From assembly GCA_963736325.1 (NCBI GenBank), contig CAVTOG010000002.1:123035-187034 (forward strand): 64,000 nucleotides of DNA, read 5' to 3'. Both the position numbers and the translations under genes were made by a program. Positions 53,180 through 61,107 of the stretch are shown in pieces. This stretch comes from Actinoallomurus sp963736325 (GTDB lineage: Bacteria > Actinomycetota > Actinomycetes > Streptosporangiales > Streptosporangiaceae). Within the stretch, counting starts at the first letter, position 1. The number at the start of each line of letters is the position of its first letter. The notes beneath the pieces are model-generated. The model made no database searches. It saw nothing but the letters and a program-made list of their open reading frames with translations, and had not been told where the DNA came from.

Positions 53180-54160
53180 TCAGCTGTGACCGCCGAAGAG
53201 GCTGGTCACCGACCCATCGCTGAACACCTCGTTGATCGCACGAGCGAGCAACGGGGCGATCGAGAGCACCGTGAGCTTGTCGAATCGCTTGTTGTCGGGG
53301 ATGGGAAGTGTGCTGGTCAGGACGACCTCGGAGATGCGGGAGTTCTTGAGGCGGTCGACGGCCGGTCCGGAGAGCACGCCGTGCGTCGCGGCGACGATGA
53401 CCTTGTCGGCGCCGGACTCGAACAGCGCCTCGGCCGCCTTCACGATCGTGCCACCGGTGTCGATCATGTCGTCGACGACCACGCAGGTGCGGTTCTTGAC
53501 CTCACCGACGACATCGAGGACCTTGACCTCGTTGGCGACCTCGGGATCGCGGCGCTTGTGGATGATCGCCATCGGGCAGCCGTTGAGCTCGTCACTCCAG
53601 CGTTCCGCGACGCGGACACGTCCGGCGTCGGGCGCGACCACGGACACGGTCTTGGTGTCGAGCTTGTCCTTGATGTAGTCGGTGAGCAGCGGCAGCGCGA
53701 ACAGGTGGTCGACCGGGCCGTCGAAGAAGCCCTGGATCTGCGAGGTGTGCAGGTCGACGACCATCAGCCGGTCGGCGCCCGCGGTCTTGAACAGGTCGGC
53801 CATGAGCCGCGCCGAGATGGGCTCGCGGCCACGGTGCTTCTTGTCCTGCCGCGCGTAGCCGAAGAACGGCGCCACCACGGTGATCCGCTTGGCCGAGGCG
53901 CGCTTGAGCGCGTCGACCATGATCAGCTGCTCCATGATCCACTGGTTGATCGGAGCGGTGTGGCTCTGCAGCACGAAGGCGTCGGAGCCGCGCACCGACT
54001 CGTTGAACCGGACGAACGTCTCGCCGTTCGCGAAGTCGTACGCGGACGTCGGAGTGGGCTCGACGCCCAGCGCCTCGGCAACCTCTTCGGCCAGCTCGGG
54101 GTACGCCCGGCCGGAGAAGAGCATCAGCTTCTTCTCGCCCGTCGTCTTGATGCCCGTCAC
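53180..54160 (-). CDS. prs: ribose-phosphate pyrophosphokinase (PRPP synthetase)
   Basis: 326 residues. Makes PRPP from ribose 5-phosphate and ATP for nucleotide, His and Trp synthesis. ATP-site residues lie in FNESVRGSDAFVLQSH, the catalytic flexible loop in KKHRGREPISA, and the PRPP-binding signature is CVVVDDMIDTGGTIVKAAEAL near 217-237. I chose the GTG at 54160 because the protein then begins TGIKTTGEKKLMLFSGRAYPELAEE, the usual actinomycete N-terminus; a GTG at 54181 that overlaps the glmU stop is also possible and would add seven residues. The gene is coupled to glmU upstream. Confidence 0.95.
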   Translation of the reverse strand: MTGIKTTGEKKLMLFSGRAYPELAEEVAEALGVEPTPTSAYDFANGETFVRFNESVRGSDAFVLQSHTAPINQWIMEQLIMVDALKRASAKRITVVAPFFGYARQDKKHRGREPISARLMADLFKTAGADRLMVVDLHTSQIQGFFDGPVDHLFALPLLTDYIKDKLDTKTVSVVAPDAGRVRVAERWSDELNGCPMAIIHKRRDPEVANEVKVLDVVGEVKNRTCVVVDDMIDTGGTIVKAAEALFESGADKVIVAATHGVLSGPAVDRLKNSRISEVVLTSTLPIPDNKRFDKLTVLSIAPLLARAINEVFSDGSVTSLFGGHS

Positions 54161-54177
54161 GCGCCCATTCCCCTCGA

Positions 54178-55623
54178 TCACTCTGCTGGACCACTCTGTG
54201 CCTGGGCCTCGCGTGCCGCTTCGGCCGACGCCGTACCGGGACGCTTGCGCTCGACCCAGCCCTCGATGTTGCGCTGCCGTCCGCGTGCGACCGCCATCGC
54301 GCCCGGCGGCACCTCCTGGACGACGACCGAACCCGCGGCGACGTACGCGCCGTCGCCGACCGTGGCCGGTGCGACGAGCACCGTGTCACTGCCGACGAAC
54401 GCGTGGTCGCCGATGTCGGTGTGGTGCTTGTGGACACCGTCGTAGTTGGCGAAGATCGTGCCCGCGCCGATGTTGGCGCCCTCGCCGATGTCGGCGTCTC
54501 CGACGTAGGTCAGGTGCGGAACCTTCGCGCCCTCGCCGACCACTGCCTTCTTCAACTCCACGTACGTGCCGGCCTTGGCCTTGCGCGCCAGGCGCGTGCC
54601 GGGCCGCAGGTAGGCGAAGGGCCCGACGCTCGCCTCGGGACCGATCTCGGCGGAGTCGGTCACCGCGTTGACGACGACGGCGTCCTCCCCCACCGACGTG
54701 TCGGTGAGGGTGCAGTTCGGCCCGACCCGTGCGCCGGCCGCGATGTGCGTGCCGCCGTGCAGCTGGGTGTTGGGGCCGATCTCGGCGTCGGGTTCGAGGG
54801 TGACCTGGACGTCGATCCAGGTCGACGCGGGGTCGACGATCGTGACGCCGGCGCGCATGTGCGCGTCGAGGACCCGGTCGTTGAGCTGCCGCCGCGCCTG
54901 CGCGAGCTGGACGCGGTCGTTCACGCCCTGGGTCTCCACCCAGTCCGCGGCCTTGTACGCCCCTGCCCGGTGGCCGTCCTCGCGCAGGATGCCGACGACG
55001 TCGGTGAGGTATTCCTCGCCGCCGGCGTTGTCGGTGGTCACCCGCTTGAGCGCGTCCGCGAGGAGCGGCCCGTCGAAGACGTACATTCCGACGTTGATCT
55101 CGGTGATCGCGCGCTGGTCCGGGGTGGCGTCCTTGTGCTCGACGATCGCGGTGACGCCGCCGTCCGCGCCACGGACGATGCGGCCGTAACCGGTCGCGTC
55201 GGGGATGTCGGTGCTGAGGATCGTCACCGCGTTGCGCTCGTCGTGGTGGGTACGGACGAGGTCGGCGAGAGTCTCACCGCGCAGCAGCGGATGGTCGCCG
55301 TTGGTCACTACGACGGTGCCGTTCGGGACCCCGGTCGCGTCGAGGGCGACGCGAACGGCGTGGCCGGTGCCGTTCTGCTCGGCCTGGGTGACCGGAACGG
55401 CGTCCGGTTCTACCTCGGCGAGGTGCTCGGCGACCTGCTCACGTCCGTGGCCGACCACGACGACGAGACGCTCTGGCTCGAGTTCGCGCGCCGCCGCGAG
55501 GACGTGCCCCACCATGGTGCGGCCGCAGAGCTCGTGCAGCACTTTCGGTCGCTTGCGGGACTTCATTCGGGTGCCCTCGCCGGCGGCGAGGACGATGACG
55601 GCGGCTGGGCGGCTCGCGCTCAC
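54178..55623 (-). CDS. glmU: bifunctional N-acetylglucosamine-1-phosphate uridyltransferase/glucosamine-1-phosphate acetyltransferase
   Basis: 481 residues. Makes UDP-GlcNAc for peptidoglycan and possibly for the exopolysaccharide. The N-terminal pyrophosphorylase has VIVLAAGEGTRMKSRKRPKVLHELCGRTMVGHVL near 9-42 and QNGTGHAVRVAL. The C-terminal left-handed beta helix has hexapeptide repeats from about 255 to 450 with GTYVELKKAVVGEGAKVPHLTYVGDADIGEGANIGAGTIFANYDG, which includes the acetyltransferase active site. The start is a GTG at 55623. tRNA-Gln lies just upstream on the same strand. Confidence 0.96.
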   Translation of the reverse strand: MSASRPAAVIVLAAGEGTRMKSRKRPKVLHELCGRTMVGHVLAAARELEPERLVVVVGHGREQVAEHLAEVEPDAVPVTQAEQNGTGHAVRVALDATGVPNGTVVVTNGDHPLLRGETLADLVRTHHDERNAVTILSTDIPDATGYGRIVRGADGGVTAIVEHKDATPDQRAITEINVGMYVFDGPLLADALKRVTTDNAGGEEYLTDVVGILREDGHRAGAYKAADWVETQGVNDRVQLAQARRQLNDRVLDAHMRAGVTIVDPASTWIDVQVTLEPDAEIGPNTQLHGGTHIAAGARVGPNCTLTDTSVGEDAVVVNAVTDSAEIGPEASVGPFAYLRPGTRLARKAKAGTYVELKKAVVGEGAKVPHLTYVGDADIGEGANIGAGTIFANYDGVHKHHTDIGDHAFVGSDTVLVAPATVGDGAYVAAGSVVVQEVPPGAMAVARGRQRNIEGWVERKRPGTASAEAAREAQAQSGPAE

Positions 55624-55840
55624 TTAAGCACCTCGCCTGACGGCTCGGAACGCATGTGAAGTGGCTGCACCCGGTGGCTCGCTCCGCTCACTGGAGGAGG
55701 CTCCTCGGCGTCGCTGACAGGTTTCCCGCCGGACTGCGAAGCGCCTGAGACAGAGCTCCTCATGGGCCCGACCTGCGGAAACCTAGACGCCGCAGAACCG
55801 TAACCCGCCCGACACCCGAAGGATACCGTCCGGCACAGGG

Positions 55841-55857
55841 CCCCGGGCTGGCCGGGG
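55841..55857 (-). terminator. hairpin downstream of tRNA-Gln
   Basis: CCCCGG and CCGGGG with a five-base loop (GCTGG) lie 16 bases past the 3' end of tRNA-Gln in its direction of transcription. It would end the tRNA transcript before glmU. The rest of the 55624-55872 gap shows no gene. Confidence 0.5.
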
Positions 55858-55872
55858 CCGGTGGTGACGGAG

Positions 55873-55947
55873 TGGCTCCGGCGTCTGGGCTCGAACCAGA
55901 AATAGAGGGACCAAAACCCTCCGTGATGCCTATTTCACCACGCCGGA
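55873..55947 (-). tRNA. tRNA-Gln (anticodon UUG), CCA encoded
   Basis: The 75-base cloverleaf has acceptor TCCGGCG/CGCCGGA, D arm GTGAAATAGGCATCAC, anticodon stem GAGGG/CCCTC with loop TTTTGGT (anticodon TTG), T arm TCTGG/CCAGA and discriminator G followed by an encoded CCA. It lies upstream of glmU as in many actinomycetes. Confidence 0.95.
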
Positions 55948-56136
55948 ATGCAAAGCGAGCGCGATCGCCGCTCTGACAGCTCCTAACGATAGCGGCTGCT
56001 CCCGGGCGAGACCTCCGCTTAACGATCGAGCCGATCCCCCACAAGTGACGCAAGTCACGAATGACCCGGCTTGCGACGCGGCAACCGCCCCGTGGCCCGC
56101 AAGACACGTTTGGTCGAATTCGGACGGGCGTATTGC

Positions 56137-56160
56137 GTAACCTACGCGGCCGTAGGTTAC
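56137..56160. promoter_or_regulatory. palindromic TetR-type operator upstream of the desaturase gene
   Basis: GTAACCTACG-CGGC-CGTAGGTTAC has perfect ten-base arms around a four-base centre, 44 bases before the start codon of the desaturase. Overlapping it, TTACG-GTTG-CGTAA (56157-56170) is a second, shorter inverted repeat. The form and size fit a TetR dimer or pair of dimers, and a TetR gene follows the desaturase, so it is the obvious regulator. Confidence 0.7.
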
Positions 56161-56204
56161 GGTTGCGTAAGCGTAAGTTTCCCGCTCGGCAAGGAGAAGC
56201 CCGC

Positions 56205-57146
56205 ATGACCGTTGCCCCATCCGCACCGCCGCGTCCCCAGTCCAGACCCGACATCGAGCCTGAGCCGAAAGGCAACTTCGAGAAGGGTCTACTGGCGGTC
56301 TTCATCGTCGTACCGCTGCTCGCCGTGGTGGCCGCCGTGCCGTTCGCGTGGGGCTGGGGGCTCGGCTGGAGCGACGTCGTGATCGCCCTCGTCTTCTACG
56401 TCATCTCCGGCCTCGGCGTGACCGTCGGCTACCACCGGCACTTCACTCACGGGGCGTTCAAGGCCAAGCGGCCGCTGCGCATCGCGCTGGCCATCGCGGG
56501 CAGCCTCTCGATCGAGATGAGCCCGATCGACTGGGTCGCCGTCCACCGCCGCCATCACAAATACTCCGACAAGGAGGGCGACCCGCACTCGCCGTGGCGC
56601 TTCGGCAGCGACTGGCGCGCCCTGACCAAGGGCCTCATCTGGGCGCACATGGGCTGGCTGTTCGACAGCGCGCGTACGTCGCCGGACAAGTTCTGCCCGG
56701 ACCTGGTGGCCGACAAGGACATCAGCCGCGTCAGCCGTTTCTTCTTCCCCCTGGTCACCGCCTCCCTGCTGCTCCCGGCCGCGATCGGCGGCCTGGTGAC
56801 CATGTCGTGGTGGGGCGCCGCCACCGCGTTCTTTTGGGGATCACTGGTCCGCATCTCCCTGCTGCACCACGTCACCTGGTGCATCAACTCGATCTGCCAC
56901 GCCATGGGCGAGGAGGCGTTCGAGTCCAGAGACAAGTCCCGCAACGTCTGGTGGCTGGCCATCCCGTCCTTCGGGGAGTCCTGGCACAACCTGCACCACG
57001 CCGACCCGACGTGCGCGCGGCACGGTGTGCTCAAGGGCCAGTTCGACTCCAGCGCCCGTACGATCTGGCTCTTCGAGAAGCTCGGCTGGGTGTCCGACGT
57101 CCGCTGGCCGAACGCGGAACGACTCGCCGCGAAGCGGATATCGTAA
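56205..57146 (+). CDS. acyl-CoA/fatty-acid desaturase (delta-9 type)
   Basis: Membrane di-iron enzyme of 313 residues that inserts a cis double bond into fatty acyl chains. All three histidine boxes are present: HRHFTH near residue 83-88, HRRHH near 120-124 and HNLHH near 263-267. Two pairs of membrane helices surround them (LLAVFIVVPLLAVVAAVPFAW and the FFFPLVTASLLLPAAIGGLV region). The ATG at 56205 has AAGGAG eight bases upstream; the longer open frame before it contains the operator and is rejected. Expression is probably set by the palindrome at 56137-56160 and the downstream TetR protein. Confidence 0.9.
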   Translation: MTVAPSAPPRPQSRPDIEPEPKGNFEKGLLAVFIVVPLLAVVAAVPFAWGWGLGWSDVVIALVFYVISGLGVTVGYHRHFTHGAFKAKRPLRIALAIAGSLSIEMSPIDWVAVHRRHHKYSDKEGDPHSPWRFGSDWRALTKGLIWAHMGWLFDSARTSPDKFCPDLVADKDISRVSRFFFPLVTASLLLPAAIGGLVTMSWWGAATAFFWGSLVRISLLHHVTWCINSICHAMGEEAFESRDKSRNVWWLAIPSFGESWHNLHHADPTCARHGVLKGQFDSSARTIWLFEKLGWVSDVRWPNAERLAAKRIS

Positions 57147-57161
57147 GCATTGTTCACGAAT

Positions 57162-57189
57162 CGGCGCCATCGCCCGCGCGCGGGCGCCG
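57162..57189 (+). terminator. possible hairpin terminator after the desaturase gene
   Basis: CGGCGCC and GGCGCCG form a 7-base stem with an inner GC-rich loop that can pair further. It begins 15 bases after the desaturase stop. No T-run, so tentative. Confidence 0.35.
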
Positions 57190-57298
57190 AACTGACCCCG
57201 CGAGCGAAGCGACCCCGACCGCCTCGCACGCGGGGCCGACTACACTCCGCCACCGCCGGTGGACGCTAGTCGACCAGCCGCCCGGCGAGGAGAAAAGG

Positions 57299-58048
57299 TT
57301 GACCGTCACAATCGATGGTGTGAGCGAACCCCCCCGATCCCGAAGAAAACGCATGACGGGCAAAGAGCGACGGGAACAGCTGCTCGACATCGGCCGCACC
57401 CTCTTCGCCGAGCGCGGATTCGACGGCACCTCCATCGAGGAGATCGCCGCCGTCGCCGGCGTGTCCAAACCCGTCGTGTACGAGCACTTCGGCGGCAAGG
57501 AGGGCCTGTACGCGGTCGTCGTCGACCGCGAGATGGAGCGGCTGCTCGACATGGTGACCAAGTCCCTGGTCGGCGGCCATGCGCGACAGAAGATCGAACG
57601 CGCCGCCCTGGCCCTGCTGGAGTACATCGAGAACAGCAGCCAGGGCTTTCGCATTCTGGTCCGTGACTCCCACGCCGCCTCCGCCACCGGCACGTTCGCC
57701 AGCCTGCTGAGCGACATCGCCGGCCAGGTCGAGCACATCCTGGGCGACGAGTTCAGGGACAAGGGCTACGACCCGAAGGCCGCCCCGCTCTACGCGCAGG
57801 CCCTCATCGGCATGGTCGCCATGACCGGCACGTACTGGCTGGACGTCCGCAAGCCCAAGCGCGAAGAGGTCGCCGCCCACCTGGTGAACCTCGCCTGGAA
57901 CGGCCTGTCCGGCCTGGAGCCCAAGCCGTACCTCACCACCGACCACCGGGCCCGCCAGAAGGACCTCAAGGCCAAGGCCAAGGAGGCGGCGAAAGAGGCC
58001 AAGGAGACCTCGCGCGTCACGCGCCGGCCGGAGCCCGAGCCGACGTAG
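57299..58048 (+). CDS. TetR family transcriptional regulator
   Basis: 249 residues. The N-terminal helix-turn-helix is complete: RREQLLDIGRTLFAERGFDGTSIEEIAAVAGVSKPVVYEHFGGKEGLYAVVVDREM at about 25-80. The ligand domain spans about 85-210 and the C-terminal 40 residues are a Lys/Ala-rich helix (KDLKAKAKEAAKEAKE) that may be disordered or bind DNA. I chose the TTG at 57299 because AGGAG lies eight bases ahead; a GTG at 57320 is possible. The gene follows the desaturase on the same strand, so it probably represses it in response to acyl chains. Confidence 0.85.
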   Translation: MTVTIDGVSEPPRSRRKRMTGKERREQLLDIGRTLFAERGFDGTSIEEIAAVAGVSKPVVYEHFGGKEGLYAVVVDREMERLLDMVTKSLVGGHARQKIERAALALLEYIENSSQGFRILVRDSHAASATGTFASLLSDIAGQVEHILGDEFRDKGYDPKAAPLYAQALIGMVAMTGTYWLDVRKPKREEVAAHLVNLAWNGLSGLEPKPYLTTDHRARQKDLKAKAKEAAKEAKETSRVTRRPEPEPT

Positions 58049-58106
58049 TCGCAGTGTCACTCCCTCGCCCTAGGGTCGGAACCGGGGTTCGAGGGAAGGA
58101 TGAGAC

Positions 58107-58358
58107 ATGCCATTCGAGGCTTTCCGGCGAGGTCACATCGGCTGGACGCGACGGCGCGCGGGCGACAACAAGGCCGACACCGCCGCCCTGAGATTCATCG
58201 AACGCCTCGACGGCGCGGTCTTAGACTTCGACAGGGGACGGCACCGATTCGAGGGCGCCGCCCGCAAGGCCGACCACGTCGACGAGCTACGCCGCGTTCT
58301 GGGCGTCCTCCTCGACGTCCTCGCCGACTGGGAGCAGCTGGCCGAGCGCGCGAGCTAG
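58107..58358 (+). CDS. small hypothetical protein
   Basis: 83 residues, no family recognised. It is charged and mostly helical (ADTAALRFIERLDGAVLDFDRGRHRFEGAARKADHVDELRRVLGVLLDVLADWEQL). It begins 58 bases after the TetR gene with AAGGATGAG before the ATG. Its stop codon (TAG) lies in the CTAG that starts the MITE-like element at 58355, so the insertion may have changed the C-terminus. It could be a real short gene or chance. Confidence 0.5.
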   Translation: MPFEAFRRGHIGWTRRRAGDNKADTAALRFIERLDGAVLDFDRGRHRFEGAARKADHVDELRRVLGVLLDVLADWEQLAERAS

Positions 58359-58520
58359 GGGGTGTCTGTCGAATCACGTTCGTTGCGAGCGGTGCTCAGG
58401 CGGTGCGTCGCAAGGCGGAGGAGGGAGTCGGCCTGGTTTTGGCCGGCGACCGACGACAACGCGGCGAGGCGCCGTCTGCGCACCGCGCAGCCGGACAGGG
58501 ATTCGTCAGACACGCCCTAG
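58355..58520. mobile_element. MITE-like element with 21-bp terminal inverted repeats
   Basis: The ends read CTAGGGGGTGTCTGTCGAATC on the left and, on the other strand, CTAGGGCGTGTCTGACGAATC on the right, that is 19 of 21 bases matching, in a 166-base element. There is no coding frame inside; internal GC-rich stretches can fold into hairpins. CTAG at both ends may be a target-site feature. This is the form of a non-autonomous miniature inverted-repeat transposable element. Confidence 0.65.
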
Positions 58521-58568
58521 GACAGTGCGGAGACCTCCGCCGGGGCGTGGCCTCGCGGAGGTCTTCGG

Positions 58569-58802
58569 CTACAAGTGGTCGACGAGCTCGCGTACGCCCG
58601 ACTCCCGCGCGCAGTGCGCGCAGCAGAAGAAGCGGCCGCCCGCCTCGACGCCGTGGCCGACGATGCGGCAGTCACAGTGCTCGCAGATCGGCGCCATGCA
58701 CTGGATCGCGCACTCGAACGAGTCGAACACGTGCACGGCCCCCTGGGCGTGCACTTCGAACGACATGCCGTAGTCGTTTCCGCATACTTCACAAGTGGCC
58801 AT
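58569..58802 (-). CDS. small Cys-rich zinc-ribbon protein
   Basis: 77 residues with a dense set of metal-binding residues: CEVCGNDYG near the start, then FECAIQCMAPICEHCDCRIVGHG, and FFCCAHCARESG near the end. The pattern of two or more CxxC knuckles predicts zinc binding, similar to small metallothionein-like or zinc-ribbon proteins of actinomycetes. The ATG at 58802 has GGGGGGA upstream. The gene starts 49 bases after the MITE-like element in the opposite orientation. Function unknown. Confidence 0.7.
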   Translation of the reverse strand: MATCEVCGNDYGMSFEVHAQGAVHVFDSFECAIQCMAPICEHCDCRIVGHGVEAGGRFFCCAHCARESGVRELVDHL

Positions 58803-58861
58803 GAGTCCCCCCAACCCGTGCCCAACGCTGGTCACTCTCTCCCTTCCCTGAACCCCGGCGG

Positions 58862-59230
58862 TCAGTCCTTGGGTTCGAGGAGTTCGAGGCGGTTTCCGGC
58901 TGGGTCGTCCACGTAGAAGCGGCGAAAGCCCGGCAGGAGATCGTCGGGGCGCACCTCGTGGCCGGCGGCCCGCAGGCGTACGGCCATGGCCCCCAGATCG
59001 CTCACCAGGATGCCAGGATGGGCCTTTCGCGCAGGACGGAACCCGTCCTCGACGCCGATGTGGATCTCAATGCCGGGGGCGCGGAACCACACGCCGCCGC
59101 GGTTGGCCAGGACGGGCGGCTTGGGTACCTCGGTCAGGCCCAGGACTCCGGCGTAGAACTCCCTCATCGCCTGCTCCGTGCCGTGCGGCGTGGCGAGCTG
59201 GACGTGGTGAATGCCTGCCAGAAGGGTCAC
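58862..59230 (-). CDS. VOC superfamily (glyoxalase/dioxygenase-fold) protein
   Basis: 122 residues with one glyoxalase module. AGIHHVQLATPHGTEQAMREFYAGVLGLTEVPKP opens the first beta-alpha-beta unit, with a candidate metal-binding His in HHVQL; IEIHIGVEDG and FYVDDPAGNRLELLEPKD supply the other likely ligands (His and Glu). The exact reaction is unknown. The GTG start at 59230 is 13 bases after the methyltransferase stop, so the two are one operon, probably controlled with it by the MarR-type sites at 60016-60067. Confidence 0.82.
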   Translation of the reverse strand: MTLLAGIHHVQLATPHGTEQAMREFYAGVLGLTEVPKPPVLANRGGVWFRAPGIEIHIGVEDGFRPARKAHPGILVSDLGAMAVRLRAAGHEVRPDDLLPGFRRFYVDDPAGNRLELLEPKD

Positions 59231-59243
59231 TGGACCACACCTC

Positions 59244-60026
59244 TCAGTCGTGAGACGTCTTTCCGGCGATGACGAAGATCCGGCGGAACGGGAACACGGT
59301 GCCGAGCGGGCCGGGCGGGTACACCTCGCGCAGGAGGGGCGCCAGCTCGGCCAGAAACTCCTCGCGCTCGCCCGGTGCGGACAGCGCGTCGAAGACCGGC
59401 CTCAGCGCCGTGCCCTTGATCCATTCGAGCACCGGGTCATCGCCGGTCAGCAGCTGCAGGTACGTCGTCTCCCACGCGTCGACGGCGCATCCCAGGCCGC
59501 CGAGCAGGCCGAGATAGTCGGCCGGCTCCAGCACGATGTCGTGCCGGACCGTACGGGCGAGCCGATCGTGCCAGCGCGGCGAGCGGCACAGCTCGCGGAG
59601 GATGACGTGGCTGGGCGCCTCGAAGTTGCCCGGCATGCCGAACGCCAGGCGTCCGCCGGGTGCGAGGGCGTCGACCCACCGGGGCAGCAGCCGCTCGTGG
59701 CCGGGCACCCACTGCAACGCCGCGTTCGAGAAGATCACGTCGACCGGCCGACCGGGCTTCCACTCGGTGATGTCCCCCACCTCGAACCGCACACCCGGCG
59801 TACGGCGGGCTTCGGCGATCATCTGCTCGGAGCTGTCGATGCCCTCGACGGTCGCGCCCGGCCAGCGGGCGACCAGGTCGGCCGTACGCTCCCCCGGGCC
59901 GCAGCCGAGGTCGACGACGAGGCCGGGATCATCGACGTCGATCCGCGCGAGCAGCTCGGCCACCGGCCGGCCACGCTCCGAGGCGTAGGCCCGGTATTGA
60001 CTGGGACTCCATATATCTCTCGACAT
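59244..60026 (-). CDS. trans-aconitate 2-methyltransferase-like SAM methyltransferase
   Basis: 260 residues. The SAM-binding motif GLVVDLGCGPGERTADLVARWPGATVEGIDSSEQMIAEAR near 34-73 and DVIFSNAALQWVPGHERLLPRWVDALAPGGRLAFGMPGN near 101-139 are those of Tam, which methylates trans-aconitate to keep it from inhibiting aconitase. I chose the ATG at 60026 (MSRDIWSPSQYRAY); a TTG one codon earlier is possible. No ribosome-binding site is obvious. The start codon lies inside one of two MarR-type sites, and the MarR gene is divergent, so repression is likely. Confidence 0.8.
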   Translation of the reverse strand: MSRDIWSPSQYRAYASERGRPVAELLARIDVDDPGLVVDLGCGPGERTADLVARWPGATVEGIDSSEQMIAEARRTPGVRFEVGDITEWKPGRPVDVIFSNAALQWVPGHERLLPRWVDALAPGGRLAFGMPGNFEAPSHVILRELCRSPRWHDRLARTVRHDIVLEPADYLGLLGGLGCAVDAWETTYLQLLTGDDPVLEWIKGTALRPVFDALSAPGEREEFLAELAPLLREVYPPGPLGTVFPFRRIFVIAGKTSHD

Positions 60027-60033
60027 CAAGACA
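60016..60033. promoter_or_regulatory. MarR-type operator site 1 (overlaps the methyltransferase start)
   Basis: TCTCTCGACATCAAGACA is an imperfect palindrome of the kind TnTCTyGAyrTCAAGACA. It spans the ATG of the minus-strand methyltransferase, so a bound repressor would directly block that gene. Confidence 0.6.
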
Positions 60034-60049
60034 AATGATGGCCGGTAGA

Positions 60050-60067
60050 TATCTCGATGTCAAGACA
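60050..60067. promoter_or_regulatory. MarR-type operator site 2 (upstream of the MarR gene)
   Basis: TATCTCGATGTCAAGACA repeats site 1 with TCTCGAyrTCAAGACA in common and 34 bases between centres. It lies 17 bases before the GTG of the divergent MarR gene, which points to autoregulation as well. Confidence 0.6.
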
Positions 60068-60083
60068 GGTAAGGTGATCGATT

Positions 60084-60584
60084 GTGGAGGACGAGGTTGA
60101 TCGACTGGTCACGGCCTGGCGCACAGAACGCCCGGACCTGGACATCGAGCCCCTGCATGTCCTGAGCCGGGTGTCACGGCTGGCCCGTCATCTCGACCGC
60201 GCGCGCCGGGCGGTGTTCGCCGCTCACGACATGGAGTCGTGGGAGTTCGACGTGCTGACCGCGCTACGGCGCGGCGGCCCTCCGTACCAGCTGAGCCCCG
60301 GACGGCTCCTGCGCGCCACCCTGGTCACCTCCGGCACCATGACCAACCGGATCGACCGGCTGGAGAGCCACGGGCTCGTCCAGCGGCACCCGGACCCGCA
60401 GGACAAACGCGGCGTCCTCGTACGGCTCACCGACGCCGGCCGTACACGCGTCGACGCCGCGTTCGACGACCTGCTCGGCCGTGAGCGCGAGCTGCTCGCC
60501 TCGCTCAGCCACGCCGAGCAGAGCTCGCTCGCCGGGCTCCTGCGGTCGCTGCTCGTGCCGTTCGACGCCGACCCCACTACATGA
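60084..60584 (+). CDS. MarR family transcriptional regulator
   Basis: 166 residues. The winged helix-turn-helix is clear: WEFDVLTALRRGGPPYQLSPGRLLRATLVTSGTMTNRIDRLESHGLVQRHPDPQDKRGVLVRLTDAGRTRVDAA at about 53-125, with the wing DPQDKRGVLVRLT. The flanking helices form the dimer interface. The start is a GTG at 60084 with AGGTGA in front. It is divergent from the methyltransferase/VOC pair, with two operator-like sites in the 57-base gap. Its 3' end overlaps the convergent DUF488 gene by eight bases. Confidence 0.88.
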   Translation: MEDEVDRLVTAWRTERPDLDIEPLHVLSRVSRLARHLDRARRAVFAAHDMESWEFDVLTALRRGGPPYQLSPGRLLRATLVTSGTMTNRIDRLESHGLVQRHPDPQDKRGVLVRLTDAGRTRVDAAFDDLLGRERELLASLSHAEQSSLAGLLRSLLVPFDADPTT

Positions 60585-61107
60585 AGGGTTCCTGCCCTCC
60601 GTCGTAGACGAGGAGCCCGTCGTCGCGCAGCCGTACGCCCTGCGTCGGCTGGTGCCTGACGAGACGGCCGTCGTGGGACAGATGCTCGACGGTCACGTCG
60701 CTCGTGAGGACGAGGAAGTCCGCGATCAGCCGGCGATGGCACCGCCACCAGAGACTCTCGCTGCACATGACGACCTGGTCGCGCGGCTCGCGCAGCAACT
60801 CGGCGACGGCGGCGAGGAAGTCCGCGCCGCGCATGTGCGCGGCGTACCCGCGGAACGCCTCCTGCTGCCAGAAGGTGTCCGGCGAGCCCGGCGGCGGCTT
60901 GCGGAAGCCGCCGAGGCGCTTGTCCCAGCGGTAGCCGATGTCGTGCTCGGGCAGCCAGCGTGCCAGCTCCGGGCGGGAGACGTGCGGGTGGCGGCGGCTG
61001 CCCGGTGCGACGCGTACGTCGACCACCCGCTCCACTCCGGCGTCGCCGAGCAGGGCGGCGATCTCCTCCTGGGACGCCGTTCCGTGGCCGAACGTCCGCA
61101 CCCGCAT
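60577..61107 (-). CDS. DUF488 family protein
   Basis: 176 residues of the DUF488 family, whose role is unknown. The N-terminus RTFGHGTASQEEIAALLGDAGVERVVDVRVAPGSRRHPHVSRPELARWL is the family core and the motif VVMCSESLWWRCHRRLIADFL near 112-132 gives the conserved Cys and Arg/His. The ATG at 61107 shares one base with the amidase stop (TGATG), so the genes are translationally coupled. Confidence 0.83.
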   Translation of the reverse strand: MRVRTFGHGTASQEEIAALLGDAGVERVVDVRVAPGSRRHPHVSRPELARWLPEHDIGYRWDKRLGGFRKPPPGSPDTFWQQEAFRGYAAHMRGADFLAAVAELLREPRDQVVMCSESLWWRCHRRLIADFLVLTSDVTVEHLSHDGRLVRHQPTQGVRLRDDGLLVYDGGQEPFM

